Below, one piece after another: positions 1-7,623 of a DNA stretch of 64,000 nucleotides. This DNA comes from CBDDGJ01 sp965227805. Lineage in GTDB: Bacteria > Pseudomonadota > Alphaproteobacteria > RS24. The notes beneath the pieces are model-generated. The model did no database searches, was not told where the DNA came from, and saw only the letters and a list, made by a program, of their open reading frames with translations. Numbering within the stretch: the stretch's first letter is position 1; each line of letters begins with the position of its first letter. The DNA lies in NCBI GenBank assembly GCA_965227805.1, contig CBDDGJ010000004.1:1-64000 (forward strand), written 5' to 3'. A program made the translations under genes and the position numbers.

Positions 1-1235
1 AGATTATTGTCTTTGATTGGGTGTATATTTCTCGTTAGGATTTTAAGAAACATCAATTATAGGAGTAAAAGATGAGCAGAAAACGTTTTAGTGACAATGA
101 TATAATCCGCATATTACGTGAGGTTGAGGTGAATATTGGTGGGGGTATGGATACCGATTCTGCCTGCCGCAAGAGTGGCATTAGCCCGCAGACATATTAC
201 CGCTGGCGTGGCAATTATGGTCATATGAAGAATAGCGAGGTTAAACGCCTAAAAGCCTTGGAGCAGGAGAATGTGCGCCTTAAAAAGATAGTTGCTGCGC
301 TAGAGTTAGATAAGTTGATTCTCAAGGAGGGGCTCGATTTTTTGGACAAGAAAAAGGCCTAACCACAGCAGATAAGCGCTGTGTTGCAGTCCATTGCCAA
401 CAAAGGCTGAGCACAAGCCAGCGTAAAGTTTGCAAGGCTTTGGATATTCCAAGAAGCGTGTGTCAGTATAAACCCACTCAAGCTTGCAGCGATGAACAGC
501 TACGGCTTGATATGATACGCCTAGCCAAGCAATATGGTCGTTATGGATACCGCAAGATAGCAGCATTATTGCGGGTTGAGGGGCATAATGTTAACCATAA
601 GAAGGTAGAAAGACTATGGCGCGAAGAAGGCTTGCAGCTGCCTAAAAGACACAAAAAGCGCAAGCGCATATATGATGGCACTTCCTCTTGCCTCAGACTT
701 CGTGCCAAATATAAGAACCATATTTGGAGCTATGACTTTGTGGGGGACAAGCTGCATAATGGCAGGAAATACAGAATGTTAACGTTGCTCGACGAGTTCA
801 GCAGAGAGGCGATAGCTGTGGAAGTTGGCTACAATATCAAGTCCATAGATGTGATTGAAACACTGGCAAAATGCTTCGCCAAACACGGCGTGCCTGAGCA
901 TATCAGGTCGGATAATGGTAGAGAATTTACCAGCACCGATATAAAGCGTTTCTTGCGTAATGTGGGCACCGAAACGCTTTATATCGCCCCAGGGTCGCCA
1001 TGGGAAAATGGCTTTAATGAAAGGTTTAACGGTATACTCAGAACCGAGTTGTTAAATGCAGAAACCTTCTTGTCGCTGACAGAAGCAAAGGTGGTAATAA
1101 AAGGCTGGGTAAAGCAATATAACCATATCAGACCGCACCAAGCACTAAACTACAAACCACCAGCACCAGAAACAAACATACTCAACCAAAACACAAAAAT
1201 ACTCTCACAAAAACTGGCACAAAATTATGGGGCTT
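1..1235 (+). mobile_element. IS3-family insertion sequence, copy A (left end outside window)
   Basis: The overlapping orfA/orfB pair has the layout of an IS3-family element. Its left terminus is not in the window. Its right part is interrupted at about 1235 by a second IS (1236-2437), so any remaining 3' end must lie after 2442. A purine-rich ribosome-binding site (AGGAG, 62-66) precedes orfA. The catalytic DDE residues of OrfB are intact, so the element may have been active until the insertion; only the last residue and stop codon of OrfB now come from the inserted IS. Confidence 0.8.
72..362 (+). CDS. IS3-family transposase OrfA (copy A)
   Basis: This 96-residue protein is the DNA-binding half of an IS3-family transposase. 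It has an N-terminal helix-turn-helix (about residues 20-52, with the QTYYRWRGNYG turn typical of OrfA) followed by a heptad-rich leucine zipper (about 58-90). The ATG at 72 is preceded by AGGAG at good spacing. The reading frame ends at TAA (360-362), directly after an AAGAAAAAGG run where -1 slippage would connect it to the catalytic ORF. The length is normal for the family. Transfer of the element is self-evident; no host role is expected. Confidence 0.88.
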   Translation: MSRKRFSDNDIIRILREVEVNIGGGMDTDSACRKSGISPQTYYRWRGNYGHMKNSEVKRLKALEQENVRLKKIVAALELDKLILKEGLDFLDKKKA

Positions 1236-1237
1236 GA
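353..1237 (+). CDS. IS3-family transposase OrfB, catalytic domain (copy A), probably expressed by -1 frameshift
   Basis: This is an rve-type integrase domain. Counting from the TTG at 440, the DDE triad is D99, D158 and E194, with the 35-residue D-E spacing of IS3 elements, in SYDFVGD, RSDNGREF and ENGFNERFNG contexts. The frame stays open upstream of 440 to the A-rich slip site (about 350-356), and that upstream stretch encodes the usual OrfB start (ADKRCVAV...QRLSTSQRKVCKAL). The protein is therefore most likely an OrfAB fusion rather than a separate TTG-initiated product. The final codon and TGA stop lie at the junction with the inserted second IS, so the natural C-terminus may differ by a few residues. 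Confidence 0.85.
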   Translation, partial: KGLTTADKRCVAVHCQQRLSTSQRKVCKALDIPRSVCQYKPTQACSDEQLRLDMIRLAKQYGRYGYRKIAALLRVEGHNVNHKKVERLWREEGLQLPKRHKKRKRIYDGTSSCLRLRAKYKNHIWSYDFVGDKLHNGRKYRMLTLLDEFSREAIAVEVGYNIKSIDVIETLAKCFAKHGVPEHIRSDNGREFTSTDIKRFLRNVGTETLYIAPGSPWENGFNERFNGILRTELLNAETFLSLTEAKVVIKGWVKQYNHIRPHQALNYKPPAPETNILNQNTKILSQKLAQNYGA

Positions 1238-1313
1238 CAATCTCCCCATTATTATTAGGGGTCTGAAGTAGACAGTTTTGTTTTGGTGGCTTGAGCCAGT
1301 TTCATTGCTGGTG

Positions 1314-2108
1314 TTATGCACCAATGGCCATATTAGGTCTTTCGTTATTATATGTCCATAGCCATTTTGTTGCCGTGAGCTGCGCCTCTTCAATCGTATT
1401 AAATTCGTTCATCTCCAGCCATTCATGCCTGACGGTGCGGTTGTAACGTTCAATATAAGCGTTCTGTTGTGGCTTGCCTGGCTGGATATGAGCGAGCCGG
1501 ATGCCTCGCTTATTTGCCCAGCATCTCACTGCCCCACTGATATATTCAGGGCCATTATCACAACGTATCACGCGTGGTTTACCACGCCATTCAATGATCT
1601 GCTCCAGTGAACGCTTCACACGCTCAGATGGTAAGGATAGATCAACCTCTATACCCAACCCTTCACGATTGAAGTCATCCAATACATTGAAGGTGCGGAA
1701 CGCCTTGCCGGTGCTGAGCTGGTCGGCCATAAAATCCATCGACCAGACTTCATTGGGACGCTCCGGTACAGCTAGAGGAGCAGGACGCGCACGCTTCAAA
1801 CGCTGACGCGGCTTGATCCGCAAATTAAGCTCTAACTCCCGGTAAATCCGATAAACCCGCTTATGGTTCCAGCCAAAACCCTTCACATTACGCAAATACA
1901 AAAAACACAGACCAAAACCCCACCTCTTATGGGTATGCGTCAACCGTAACAACCAGTCAGCAATCTCGGCATTCTCATCACTCAGGCGAGCCTGATAACG
2001 ATAGCATGTCTGTGATATAGAAAAGGTGGCACACGCAAGCCGAATACTCGCGCCTCTATCGTTTACTGCCCATTTCGCTATCCCTTTGCGAAGCGAAGGG
2101 CTTACCAC
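1314..2108 (-). CDS. IS407-like transposase OrfB (copy B), C-terminus frameshifted
   Basis: This catalytic transposase ORF of 264 residues has its DDE triad at D125 (WSMDFMAD), D184 (RCDNGPEY) and E220 (AYIERYNR). It starts at a GTG that overlaps the end of orfA by 7 nt (GTGGTAAGC). The expected IS407-type tail, NMALGGITPAQKLA-like, is broken. The frame ends after NMAIGA, but shifting by one base at about 1318 restores GGITPAMKLAQ and continues to a stop near 1257. One missing G explains this. The catalytic core is intact, so loss of about 20 C-terminal residues may or may not inactivate it. Confidence 0.85.
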   Translation of the reverse strand: MVSPSLRKGIAKWAVNDRGASIRLACATFSISQTCYRYQARLSDENAEIADWLLRLTHTHKRWGFGLCFLYLRNVKGFGWNHKRVYRIYRELELNLRIKPRQRLKRARPAPLAVPERPNEVWSMDFMADQLSTGKAFRTFNVLDDFNREGLGIEVDLSLPSERVKRSLEQIIEWRGKPRVIRCDNGPEYISGAVRCWANKRGIRLAHIQPGKPQQNAYIERYNRTVRHEWLEMNEFNTIEEAQLTATKWLWTYNNERPNMAIGA

Positions 2109-2371
2109 TTTTTTCCAAGGGCTTCCTTCAGCAAATCATTCTGCATGCTCATCTCAGCATACATCCGCTTCAGGCGATGGTTTTCATCCGCCATGGCTTT
2201 CATCTGGGAAATCATCGACGCATCCATCCCGCCATATTTGCTCCGCCATTTGTAAAAGCTCGCGCTACTCATACCATGCGCGCGGCACAGTTCAGAAACA
2301 GAAACGCCTTGCTCCGCCTGTTTCAATATCTGCATAATCTGTGTCTCACTAAATCGTTTCTGTTTCATCAT
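2102..2371 (-). CDS. IS407-like transposase OrfA (copy B)
   Basis: The 89-residue OrfA has a helix-turn-helix (CRAHGMSSASFYKWRSKYGG region, about residues 28-50) and a C-terminal coiled coil ending in the group hallmark LLKEALGKKW. It belongs to the IS407 type rather than the type of copy A. The start at 2371 follows AAGGAGA on the minus strand. Its stop overlaps the orfB start, consistent with translational coupling or frameshifting. Confidence 0.88.
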   Translation of the reverse strand: MMKQKRFSETQIMQILKQAEQGVSVSELCRAHGMSSASFYKWRSKYGGMDASMISQMKAMADENHRLKRMYAEMSMQNDLLKEALGKKW

Positions 2372-2542
2372 AAATCTCCTTCGCTAAACGATAGAAAATT
2401 CTACTGCAAAACATTACTAATTTATGAGGGGATTACCGGCTTATTCTTATCTGCGTGTGCATCTTCTTCAACAAAAGATGATTTTAATTGTGGCAGTAAT
2501 CAGCCGGAAAATTACATGACAATGGACCAGGCAGATGAAGGC

Positions 2543-3264
2543 ATATTCATCCATTGTCGTGAGCATTTTGTATGCTGGAGCGTTGCTGAGCGTATCATGC
2601 ACAAAATCAATCGCCCATATGTGATTGCGATATTTCGGGCGCAGGCGGATCACCGATGCATCCTTGTGATAAAGCCTTTCGCGCTTTTTATGGCGGGCAG
2701 GCAGTTGGGGCCCTTCCTCACGCCATAACCGCTCGACTTTCTTATGGTTTACAGGCCAACCCTCAACGCGCAGAAGCTCCGCAATCATGCGGTAACCGTA
2801 GCGGCCATATTGCTTCGCAAGCCTAATCAATTCCAGCCTGAGCACGTCATCGTCAAGCGAGACACCCTGATAACGCATAGTTGAACGCGCTATGCCCGTC
2901 ACCGAACAAGTTCGACGTTCAGAAAACACCGAGTTTCTGGCGGGCGTGAATAACCGCACCGCGTTGATCCGATACACGCAGACTTTCGGCTTTAGATAAT
3001 CAAGGCTTTCTTTGAGAATGAGTTTGTCGAGTTCCAAATCGGCAACTCTCTTCTTGAGCCGTTGGTTTTCTTTTTCGAGGGTCTTCATCTCGCTCAGACG
3101 AGCGCGGGTCATCCCGCCATACTCCCTGCGCCAACCGTAATAGGTTTTGTCCGAAACACCCGCAGCACGACAAGCGCTAACAACATCCATCCCGCTGTTG
3201 CAATGCACCTAAACCTCGCGGATCAAGCGCAATAATCACCTTAACCATATCGTTTCCGAACCAT
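2543..3264 (-). pseudogene. Decayed IS3-family transposase relic (OrfA plus OrfB N-terminal half)
   Basis: On the minus strand a good ribosome-binding site (GAGGAGG) precedes ATG at 3264, but the frame stops after a few codons. In the frame of the downstream homology the codons read REV-stop-VHCNSGMDVV, which looks like a GAG to TAG change. From about 3208 a single open frame joins OrfA (HTH, coiled coil ending LILKESLDYL) to the OrfB N-terminus (RRTCSVTGIARSTMRY, RLAKQYGRYGYR, KVERLWREEG, HIWAIDF). Clear homology ends at MDEY (about 2543). The second Asp and the Glu of the DDE triad are missing, so it cannot be active. It resembles the copy A type more than the copy B type. Confidence 0.8.
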
Positions 3265-3349
3265 AATAATCCTCCTCAAAATAACACAGATTAGCAAAAT
3301 TATGGATCAGTTTTAGGGGGGTAAGGACATTTTCTATATATCTAGTTTT

Positions 3350-3676
3350 GTGGATAAATTAGATGTTATAGACGCGCTCACCGCGCTGGCTCAAGAAAGC
3401 CGTTTAGATATTTTTCGCCTGTTAATTGAAAAAGGTCCGGAAGGCTTAACGGTTGGCGCCATTGGGGAGACACGTAAAATTCCCCATGCGACGTTATCTT
3501 TTCATTTGGATAAGCTGCGTCATTCGGGTCTGATTAAACGCGAAAAGCAGGGCAGGGCTACAATCTATCGTGCCGATTACGATGTTTTGGTGGGGGCTAT
3601 TCACTATCTGGCAGAAAATTGTTGTAAGGAAAGCGATATGAATTGCCGCATTGAAATCAAAGAAAAAACCTATTGA
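3350..3676 (+). CDS. arsR: ArsR-family repressor with C-terminal arsenite-type cysteines
   Basis: This 108-residue ArsR/SmtB winged-helix protein has its recognition helix around residues 40-64 (IPHATLSFHLDKLRHSGL) and its beta wing at 65-75. The metal site is not in the DNA-binding helix. C91, C92 and C99 near the C-terminus (ENCCKESDMNC) resemble the CC-x6-C arsenite site of the Acidithiobacillus-type ArsR. I infer an As(III)-responsive repressor. The start is GTG with no convincing ribosome-binding site, and the upstream region is IS debris ending near 3320, so its promoter may have been altered. DUF6428 follows in the same direction; no arsenate reductase or efflux gene is nearby. Confidence 0.85.
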   Translation: MDKLDVIDALTALAQESRLDIFRLLIEKGPEGLTVGAIGETRKIPHATLSFHLDKLRHSGLIKREKQGRATIYRADYDVLVGAIHYLAENCCKESDMNCRIEIKEKTY

Positions 3677-3692
3677 GCGAAGGAAAATACAC

Positions 3693-4145
3693 ATGAAATT
3701 ATCAGAAGTAAAACACGCTTTAGCGACACTTTCCGAAATAAATTTCAAACTACCAAACGGGGGTTATGTGCCCCCCCATTTTCATGTAACAGAAGTGGGG
3801 CTTGTCACCAGATACTTTATTGATTGTGGGGGCACACAGCGCATAGAAGCGGGTGTTAATTTTCAACTTTGGGAGGCCGAAGATTATGACCACCGCCTTA
3901 CACCACAAAAATTTTTAAGCATTTTGGATATGTCCAGCAAAGTCATTGGTGAGGCTGATGATCTTGAAATTGAAGTGGATTATCAACAATCCACCATTGG
4001 TAGATTTGGCCTTGATTTTGATGGCACAGAGTTTCGCCTCACAGCTAAGCAAACGGATTGTCTGGCAAAACAATCTTGCGGTATATCCGCACCGGTAGCC
4101 CCCGCACAAAACGCTTATCATCCAGCAATAAATAGATGTTGTTAG
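3693..4145 (+). CDS. DUF6428 family protein
   Basis: This 150-residue soluble protein has the family signature (GGYVPPHFHVTEVG, FIDCGGTQR, WEAEDYDHRLTPQKFL). The ATG at 3693 is chosen because AAGGA sits 8 nt upstream and the homology begins at MKLSEVKHAL; an earlier in-frame start overlaps the arsR end. DUF6428 proteins are commonly encoded directly after ArsR-type regulators, and that arrangement holds here with a 16-nt gap. The molecular function is unknown. The CG and CC pairs at the C-terminus could bind metal or metalloid, but that is a guess. Confidence 0.8.
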   Translation: MKLSEVKHALATLSEINFKLPNGGYVPPHFHVTEVGLVTRYFIDCGGTQRIEAGVNFQLWEAEDYDHRLTPQKFLSILDMSSKVIGEADDLEIEVDYQQSTIGRFGLDFDGTEFRLTAKQTDCLAKQSCGISAPVAPAQNAYHPAINRCC

Positions 4146-4213
4146 CTGAATTTTGTGCTTTACAGGGGCGTTGCTTCGGTGCAGAAGGTGTAAGGCGCAC
4201 GCATAGAGGCTGC

Positions 4214-4861
4214 TTATAGCTTTTGTGTCCTTCTAAACACATACCAGCCCGTCCAGAAAAAGGCGGTAAGCCCAATCATGGTGAAGATAGCTGGCATTGG
4301 GTTTTCTAATGTGCTGATTGACCCGGCATAGGCGGCGATAAAGGCATAAGGCACTGTGTTAATCATCCAAAGAATCAGAAATTTAAGTAACGGCATTCGG
4401 GTCATGCCGGCCATACATGCAGAGACTTCTGGTAGAATTGGCACTGCGCGTGAAAGTAAAATCACGATACCACCATGGTTTTTGAAGGTGTCTTTTGCCT
4501 CTTCCCGTTTCTCTTCCTCTTTAATCAGAAAGCGCATCAGAATATCGCCATATTTCCAGCTAATGCCATAGCCGCACACGCCAGCTGCCAAAAGCCCGGT
4601 TATGGCAGCTATGCCGCCCACAACTGCTCCCAGGAAATACCCCCCTAAAAGCATGACCGTAAGCGTTGGCACAGCCACGAATAGATCTGCAAAGAGTAGT
4701 CCGGCAACAATGGCGGTAACATATATCATATTTGCGTTCTTAGCTATTTCCAGCCATCTTTCAATTTTTTCAACTGTAATCATGCCCGTTGCGTTGAGCA
4801 TAATAAATGTGCTCGCAAATAATAACGCTAACACAATCATAACTTTCAAAAGTGATTTCAT
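4214..4861 (-). CDS. TVP38/TMEM64 family (VTT/DedA-like) inner-membrane protein
   Basis: The 215 residues contain an N-terminal membrane segment (about 5-25), then a VTT domain with two hydrophobic hairpins (about 48-105 and 128-205). The conserved core includes F-A-D-L-F-V-A-V-P and R-A-V-P-I-L-P-E-V-S-A-C-M-A-G-M-T, the family's proline-rich re-entrant motif. Such proteins are polytopic membrane proteins linked to lipid scrambling or membrane homeostasis, and are sometimes encoded next to metalloid-resistance genes. The gene is convergent with DUF6428 and follows DUF2141 on the same strand with 15 nt between them, so it is probably the last gene of the operon beginning at the SDR. Confidence 0.82.
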   Translation of the reverse strand: MKSLLKVMIVLALLFASTFIMLNATGMITVEKIERWLEIAKNANMIYVTAIVAGLLFADLFVAVPTLTVMLLGGYFLGAVVGGIAAITGLLAAGVCGYGISWKYGDILMRFLIKEEEKREEAKDTFKNHGGIVILLSRAVPILPEVSACMAGMTRMPLLKFLILWMINTVPYAFIAAYAGSISTLENPMPAIFTMIGLTAFFWTGWYVFRRTQKL

Positions 4862-4876
4862 AAGTAATGCCCTTTC

Positions 4877-5320
4877 TTAAGGATAAATAATAGGAATAAT
4901 AATTTCGCCTTCAACGCCTTCCAAATCAAGCCGGGCGTCTTCAAAGTTTGGTGGGCCTGTCACCCCAAGTTTGGTGCCGTTCGAGAACCCAAGCCCTTCG
5001 GACGGCCATATCCCTGTCCAATTTTTGGAGGTTTTGCCCGTCTCGTCCTCGTCATGCAGAATTTTAATCGCAAAAGGGGTTTGTGTGACTGTAAAACGAA
5101 ATGTAATCTCTTCACGCGCGGCTTTCCTGTTTTGAATTTCTAAAGCCTTTTCATGCTTGACCGGATACCCTTCCGGTCCAAAGACCATAGCCATAATGTT
5201 ACCAGGCCGTGATGAGTCAATATTGGTGACACGGATGAGAATATCCTTTGCAAGAGCAGGGGTCGTAGATGCCATAGCAATCGCGCCGCCGACTAATAAG
5301 GTATAAATATTTTTTTTCAT
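4877..5320 (-). CDS. DUF2141 domain-containing secreted protein
   Basis: The 147 residues begin with a Sec signal peptide (KKNIYTLLVGGAIAMASTTPALA, cleavage after ALA near residue 24). The mature part is a DUF2141 beta-sandwich with the hallmark ILHDEDETGK...GIWPSEGLGFSN segment (about 87-115). These periplasmic proteins have no firmly established activity. The gene lies 1 nt from the SDR gene upstream and precedes the VTT gene, so the three are very likely co-transcribed. A single-domain export protein coupled to an SDR and membrane protein hints at an envelope or lipid role, which is inference. Confidence 0.8.
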   Translation of the reverse strand: MKKNIYTLLVGGAIAMASTTPALAKDILIRVTNIDSSRPGNIMAMVFGPEGYPVKHEKALEIQNRKAAREEITFRFTVTQTPFAIKILHDEDETGKTSKNWTGIWPSEGLGFSNGTKLGVTGPPNFEDARLDLEGVEGEIIIPIIYP

Positions 5321-5321
5321 T

Positions 5322-6074
5322 TTACTGTCCTTTCATAATTCTTTTGGCTAAAATTGGGGCGATAGCCAATAAAAAGCGCAGTAATTTAACTTTGCCGATA
5401 TTTTTGACTTTCACGCCTTGTTCAATACCTCGCAAAATATCCATAGCTGCTTTATCAGCAGTAATTTTTCCCCTGCCGCGTCCTTGTGTCATAGGGGTAT
5501 CTACCAGGGGCAAGAATGCTTGCATTACATGAATATTGGTTTCTTCAAGCTGGTAGCCGAGGCTTTGAGAAAAAACATCCACCGCAGCTTTACTCGCACA
5601 ATAAATCGCCGAATTTGTTTTCGGTGCGCATGCCAGGCCAGAATTTATATTGGCAATAACCGTTTGTTTGTCATCACGAAGCAGGGCGGGAAGCAATAAA
5701 TAGCTTAATGAACATATAGCGGTAAAATTTAGGTGAATCTCTGTTTGAATAGAGTCATAGCTAAAATCATCATCAAGATAGGTCGGCGTATATTGTATAG
5801 CCGCATTATTGATCAAAACGTCAATATATGTGTGATCTTTGATAATTTGTTCTGCGACTATCTGATAGCTTTCGGGGTTTGAGAGATCGGCCGGATAGGT
5901 GTCTATCTCCGTAAACTCTTGCGCCAGCGCCTCAAGCCGTGGTCCAGGGCGCGCAATAACCAGCACTTTATTATAAGGGGATAATAACCTTACCATATGA
6001 TAGCCGATGCCGGATGTGCCGCCTGTAATGATAAGTGTTTTATCTTTAAGTGTTCTCAATGTCTCACTACTCAT
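5322..6074 (-). CDS. Short-chain dehydrogenase/reductase
   Basis: A classical SDR of 250 residues. It has the Rossmann glycine motif GGTSGIG (about 18-24), NNAA (about 90), an active-site Ser in INSGLA (about 143) and YCASK (about 156-160), so the catalytic set is complete. The preference for NADP or NAD and the substrate cannot be read. It is the first gene of the SDR - DUF2141 - VTT group and is divergent from a Crp-like regulator across a 105-bp gap containing a perfect 14-bp palindrome. Regulation by that regulator is plausible. Confidence 0.85.
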   Translation of the reverse strand: MSSETLRTLKDKTLIITGGTSGIGYHMVRLLSPYNKVLVIARPGPRLEALAQEFTEIDTYPADLSNPESYQIVAEQIIKDHTYIDVLINNAAIQYTPTYLDDDFSYDSIQTEIHLNFTAICSLSYLLLPALLRDDKQTVIANINSGLACAPKTNSAIYCASKAAVDVFSQSLGYQLEETNIHVMQAFLPLVDTPMTQGRGRGKITADKAAMDILRGIEQGVKVKNIGKVKLLRFLLAIAPILAKRIMKGQ

Positions 6075-6154
6075 ATCTAACCTTTTTCACTTTCAAAATG
6101 TTTTTCTTTTGTTTTTTCACTAGACCCTTATAATGAAATGATTAACTAAATACA

Positions 6155-6168
6155 TTAACCTAGGTTAA
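6155..6168. promoter_or_regulatory. Perfect 14-bp palindrome, candidate operator
   Basis: TTAACCTAGGTTAA is a perfect dyad located 12 nt before the start of the Crp-like gene and about 80 nt before the divergent SDR start. A TATAAT hexamer at 6129-6134 lies upstream on the plus strand. The position suits an autoregulatory operator. It is not the classical Crp/Fnr half-site (TGTGA or TTGAT), so the binding protein is uncertain. Confidence 0.5.
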
Positions 6169-6179
6169 AATATAAAAAA

Positions 6180-6752
6180 ATGAGTTTTAAGGACTTTGTA
6201 AAGCAATATGGCAAGCCGGTCTCAATCATCAAGCATGATTATGTCTTTCATCAGGGTGATTTGCATGACATGCTATATTTTGTAAAATCTGGCTTGCTCA
6301 AAGCCTATTATGTATCGCCTGAAGGGAAAGAAAGCATCAAATCCTTTATTCAAGCTGGCAGCACGATTGGTAGCTTGAGTGCCGTTTATAAAAAACGACC
6401 ATGCACCTTTACACTTATGGCGTTAGAAGATACGCAGCTCATCTGCTTGCCGTTTGAAAAGCTTTTAGAGAACACGCGTAAATCTCACGCAATTGCCGAA
6501 GAAATGATTGAATTTTTATTGAGTTTTTCTATGCGTAAAGAGCAACGTGAATACGAATTTCTAAGTTTACCTGCTGAAGAGCGTTATCTCAATATGTGTA
6601 ACTGTCAACCCGAATTGGTTGCACGCCTGACACAAAATGATATAGCGCGTTACCTTGGCATTACCCCTGTCGCGCTTAGCCGAATCAAAAAGCGTATGAG
6701 CTCAAATAGTCAATTATATGCAAAACAGCCTATCTTTGTAAAAGACGCTTAA
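6180..6752 (+). CDS. Crp/Fnr-family transcriptional regulator
   Basis: The 190 residues comprise a cyclic-nucleotide-binding-type beta-barrel (about 12-105), a dimerisation helix (about 105-130) and a C-terminal helix-turn-helix (about 150-172, LTQNDIARYLGITPVALSRIKKR). No N-terminal cysteine cluster is seen, so an Fnr-type Fe-S sensor is unlikely. The cAMP-binding signature is also weak, so the effector is unknown. It is divergent from the SDR/DUF2141/VTT genes. There is no clear ribosome-binding site before the ATG, only an A-rich tract directly behind the palindrome. Confidence 0.82.
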   Translation: MSFKDFVKQYGKPVSIIKHDYVFHQGDLHDMLYFVKSGLLKAYYVSPEGKESIKSFIQAGSTIGSLSAVYKKRPCTFTLMALEDTQLICLPFEKLLENTRKSHAIAEEMIEFLLSFSMRKEQREYEFLSLPAEERYLNMCNCQPELVARLTQNDIARYLGITPVALSRIKKRMSSNSQLYAKQPIFVKDA

Positions 6753-6774
6753 TTTTGCACAAAGCAGAGTTGAG

Positions 6775-7623
6775 TTAAAAGCGTGTATCGGCAATCGTTG
6801 TGCGGTGTAGCAGCCTGTCATAGCCATCATAGCCGCCGGTTGCAGCGTGTAACAGCGAACGATTGTCCCATATCACCAGCATATTTTTTTCCCATTTATG
6901 TGTGTAAACGAGGTCTTCAGCTGATTGTAATCCGTAAAATTCGATCATTAATGCATCACTTTCTTCCTTTTCAAGTCCGGCAAAGCCTTGAATATAAGCA
7001 GGTGATGAAAACAGGGCTTTTTTCCCTGTCTCATGATGCGTGCGCACAAAGGGATGCGCACGCTTGTCGCGCGCTTTTTCACTGGGGATAATGTTCATTG
7101 AACGGTCGTTTTCTTGTTCATTATCGCCATAGGCTCCATTGGGGGCATAGCCCAATTCTGCCGAGTGAATGGCGGTGAGGCTATCTGCCTTGTCGCGCAA
7201 TGCATCGGGTAAGCGTTCATAAGCCTTGACCTGGTCGGCAAATAATGTGTCGCCTCCCGTGGGGGGAATGGTGATGCCAAATAGACATGTGCCGGCTGGC
7301 GGAATTTCGAGAAAGCTCCAATCCGAATGAAAAAACTCGGCAAAAATAGGGGCTTTTTCATCGGCTTTGCGTTGGATGGCAGCGATATGTTCATGTCCGT
7401 CAATATGGCCGAAAAATGGGTCTTCGCCAAACGCACCAAAGCTCAAGGTAAAGCGTTCCAAATCATGATCGCTCATCGTTTGGTCCGGAAAAGCCAGCAC
7501 CTTATGTTCCAGCCAGTGGGCACGTAATTCCGCAGCCAAATCAGCAGATATATCCTGGGTTAAATCAACCCCGCTCACATGCGCGCCACAAGCGGCGCCG
7601 GTTGGTGTTACAGTAAAGCTCAT
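6775..7623 (-). CDS. TauD/TfdA-family 2-oxoglutarate-dependent dioxygenase
   Basis: The 282-residue Fe(II)/2-oxoglutarate oxygenase has its facial triad visible: H99 and D101 in FHSDWSF, and H259 in NRSLLHAAT. R270 lies 11 residues after H259 and is the expected 2-oxoglutarate carboxylate ligand. R274 matches the substrate-side Arg of TauD. TfdA/TauD enzymes hydroxylate carbon next to a heteroatom, cleaving ethers or sulfonates. The gene is last in a five-gene operon and overlaps the preceding gene by 4 nt (ATGA). The substrate is unknown; no sulfonate transporter is adjacent, so taurine is not favoured. Confidence 0.87.
   Translation of the reverse strand: MSFTVTPTGAACGAHVSGVDLTQDISADLAAELRAHWLEHKVLAFPDQTMSDHDLERFTLSFGAFGEDPFFGHIDGHEHIAAIQRKADEKAPIFAEFFHSDWSFLEIPPAGTCLFGITIPPTGGDTLFADQVKAYERLPDALRDKADSLTAIHSAELGYAPNGAYGDNEQENDRSMNIIPSEKARDKRAHPFVRTHHETGKKALFSSPAYIQGFAGLEKEESDALMIEFYGLQSAEDLVYTHKWEKNMLVIWDNRSLLHAATGGYDGYDRLLHRTTIADTRF

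Larger units (their letters stand above)
1236..2437 (-). mobile_element. Complete IS3-family element, IS407-like group (copy B), inserted in copy A
   Basis: The element is about 1202 bp, the usual size for the group. Its imperfect terminal inverted repeats are GACAATCTCCCCATTA at 1236 and GGTAATCCCCTCATAA reading inward from 2437 (12 of 16 positions match). It is flanked on both sides by the 5-bp direct repeat GGCTT (1231-1235 and 2438-2442), a clear target-site duplication. Inside are orfA and orfB on the minus strand with a short overlap. The insertion lies at the 3' end of copy A, so the two ISs are nested. Confidence 0.88.

Noticed and set aside
3349..3357. Perfect DnaA-box sequence TGTGGATAA
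   Set aside because: It coincides with the GTG start region of the ArsR gene, stands alone, and another copy (about 28243) lies inside an ABC ATPase gene. There is no cluster, so no origin is inferred.
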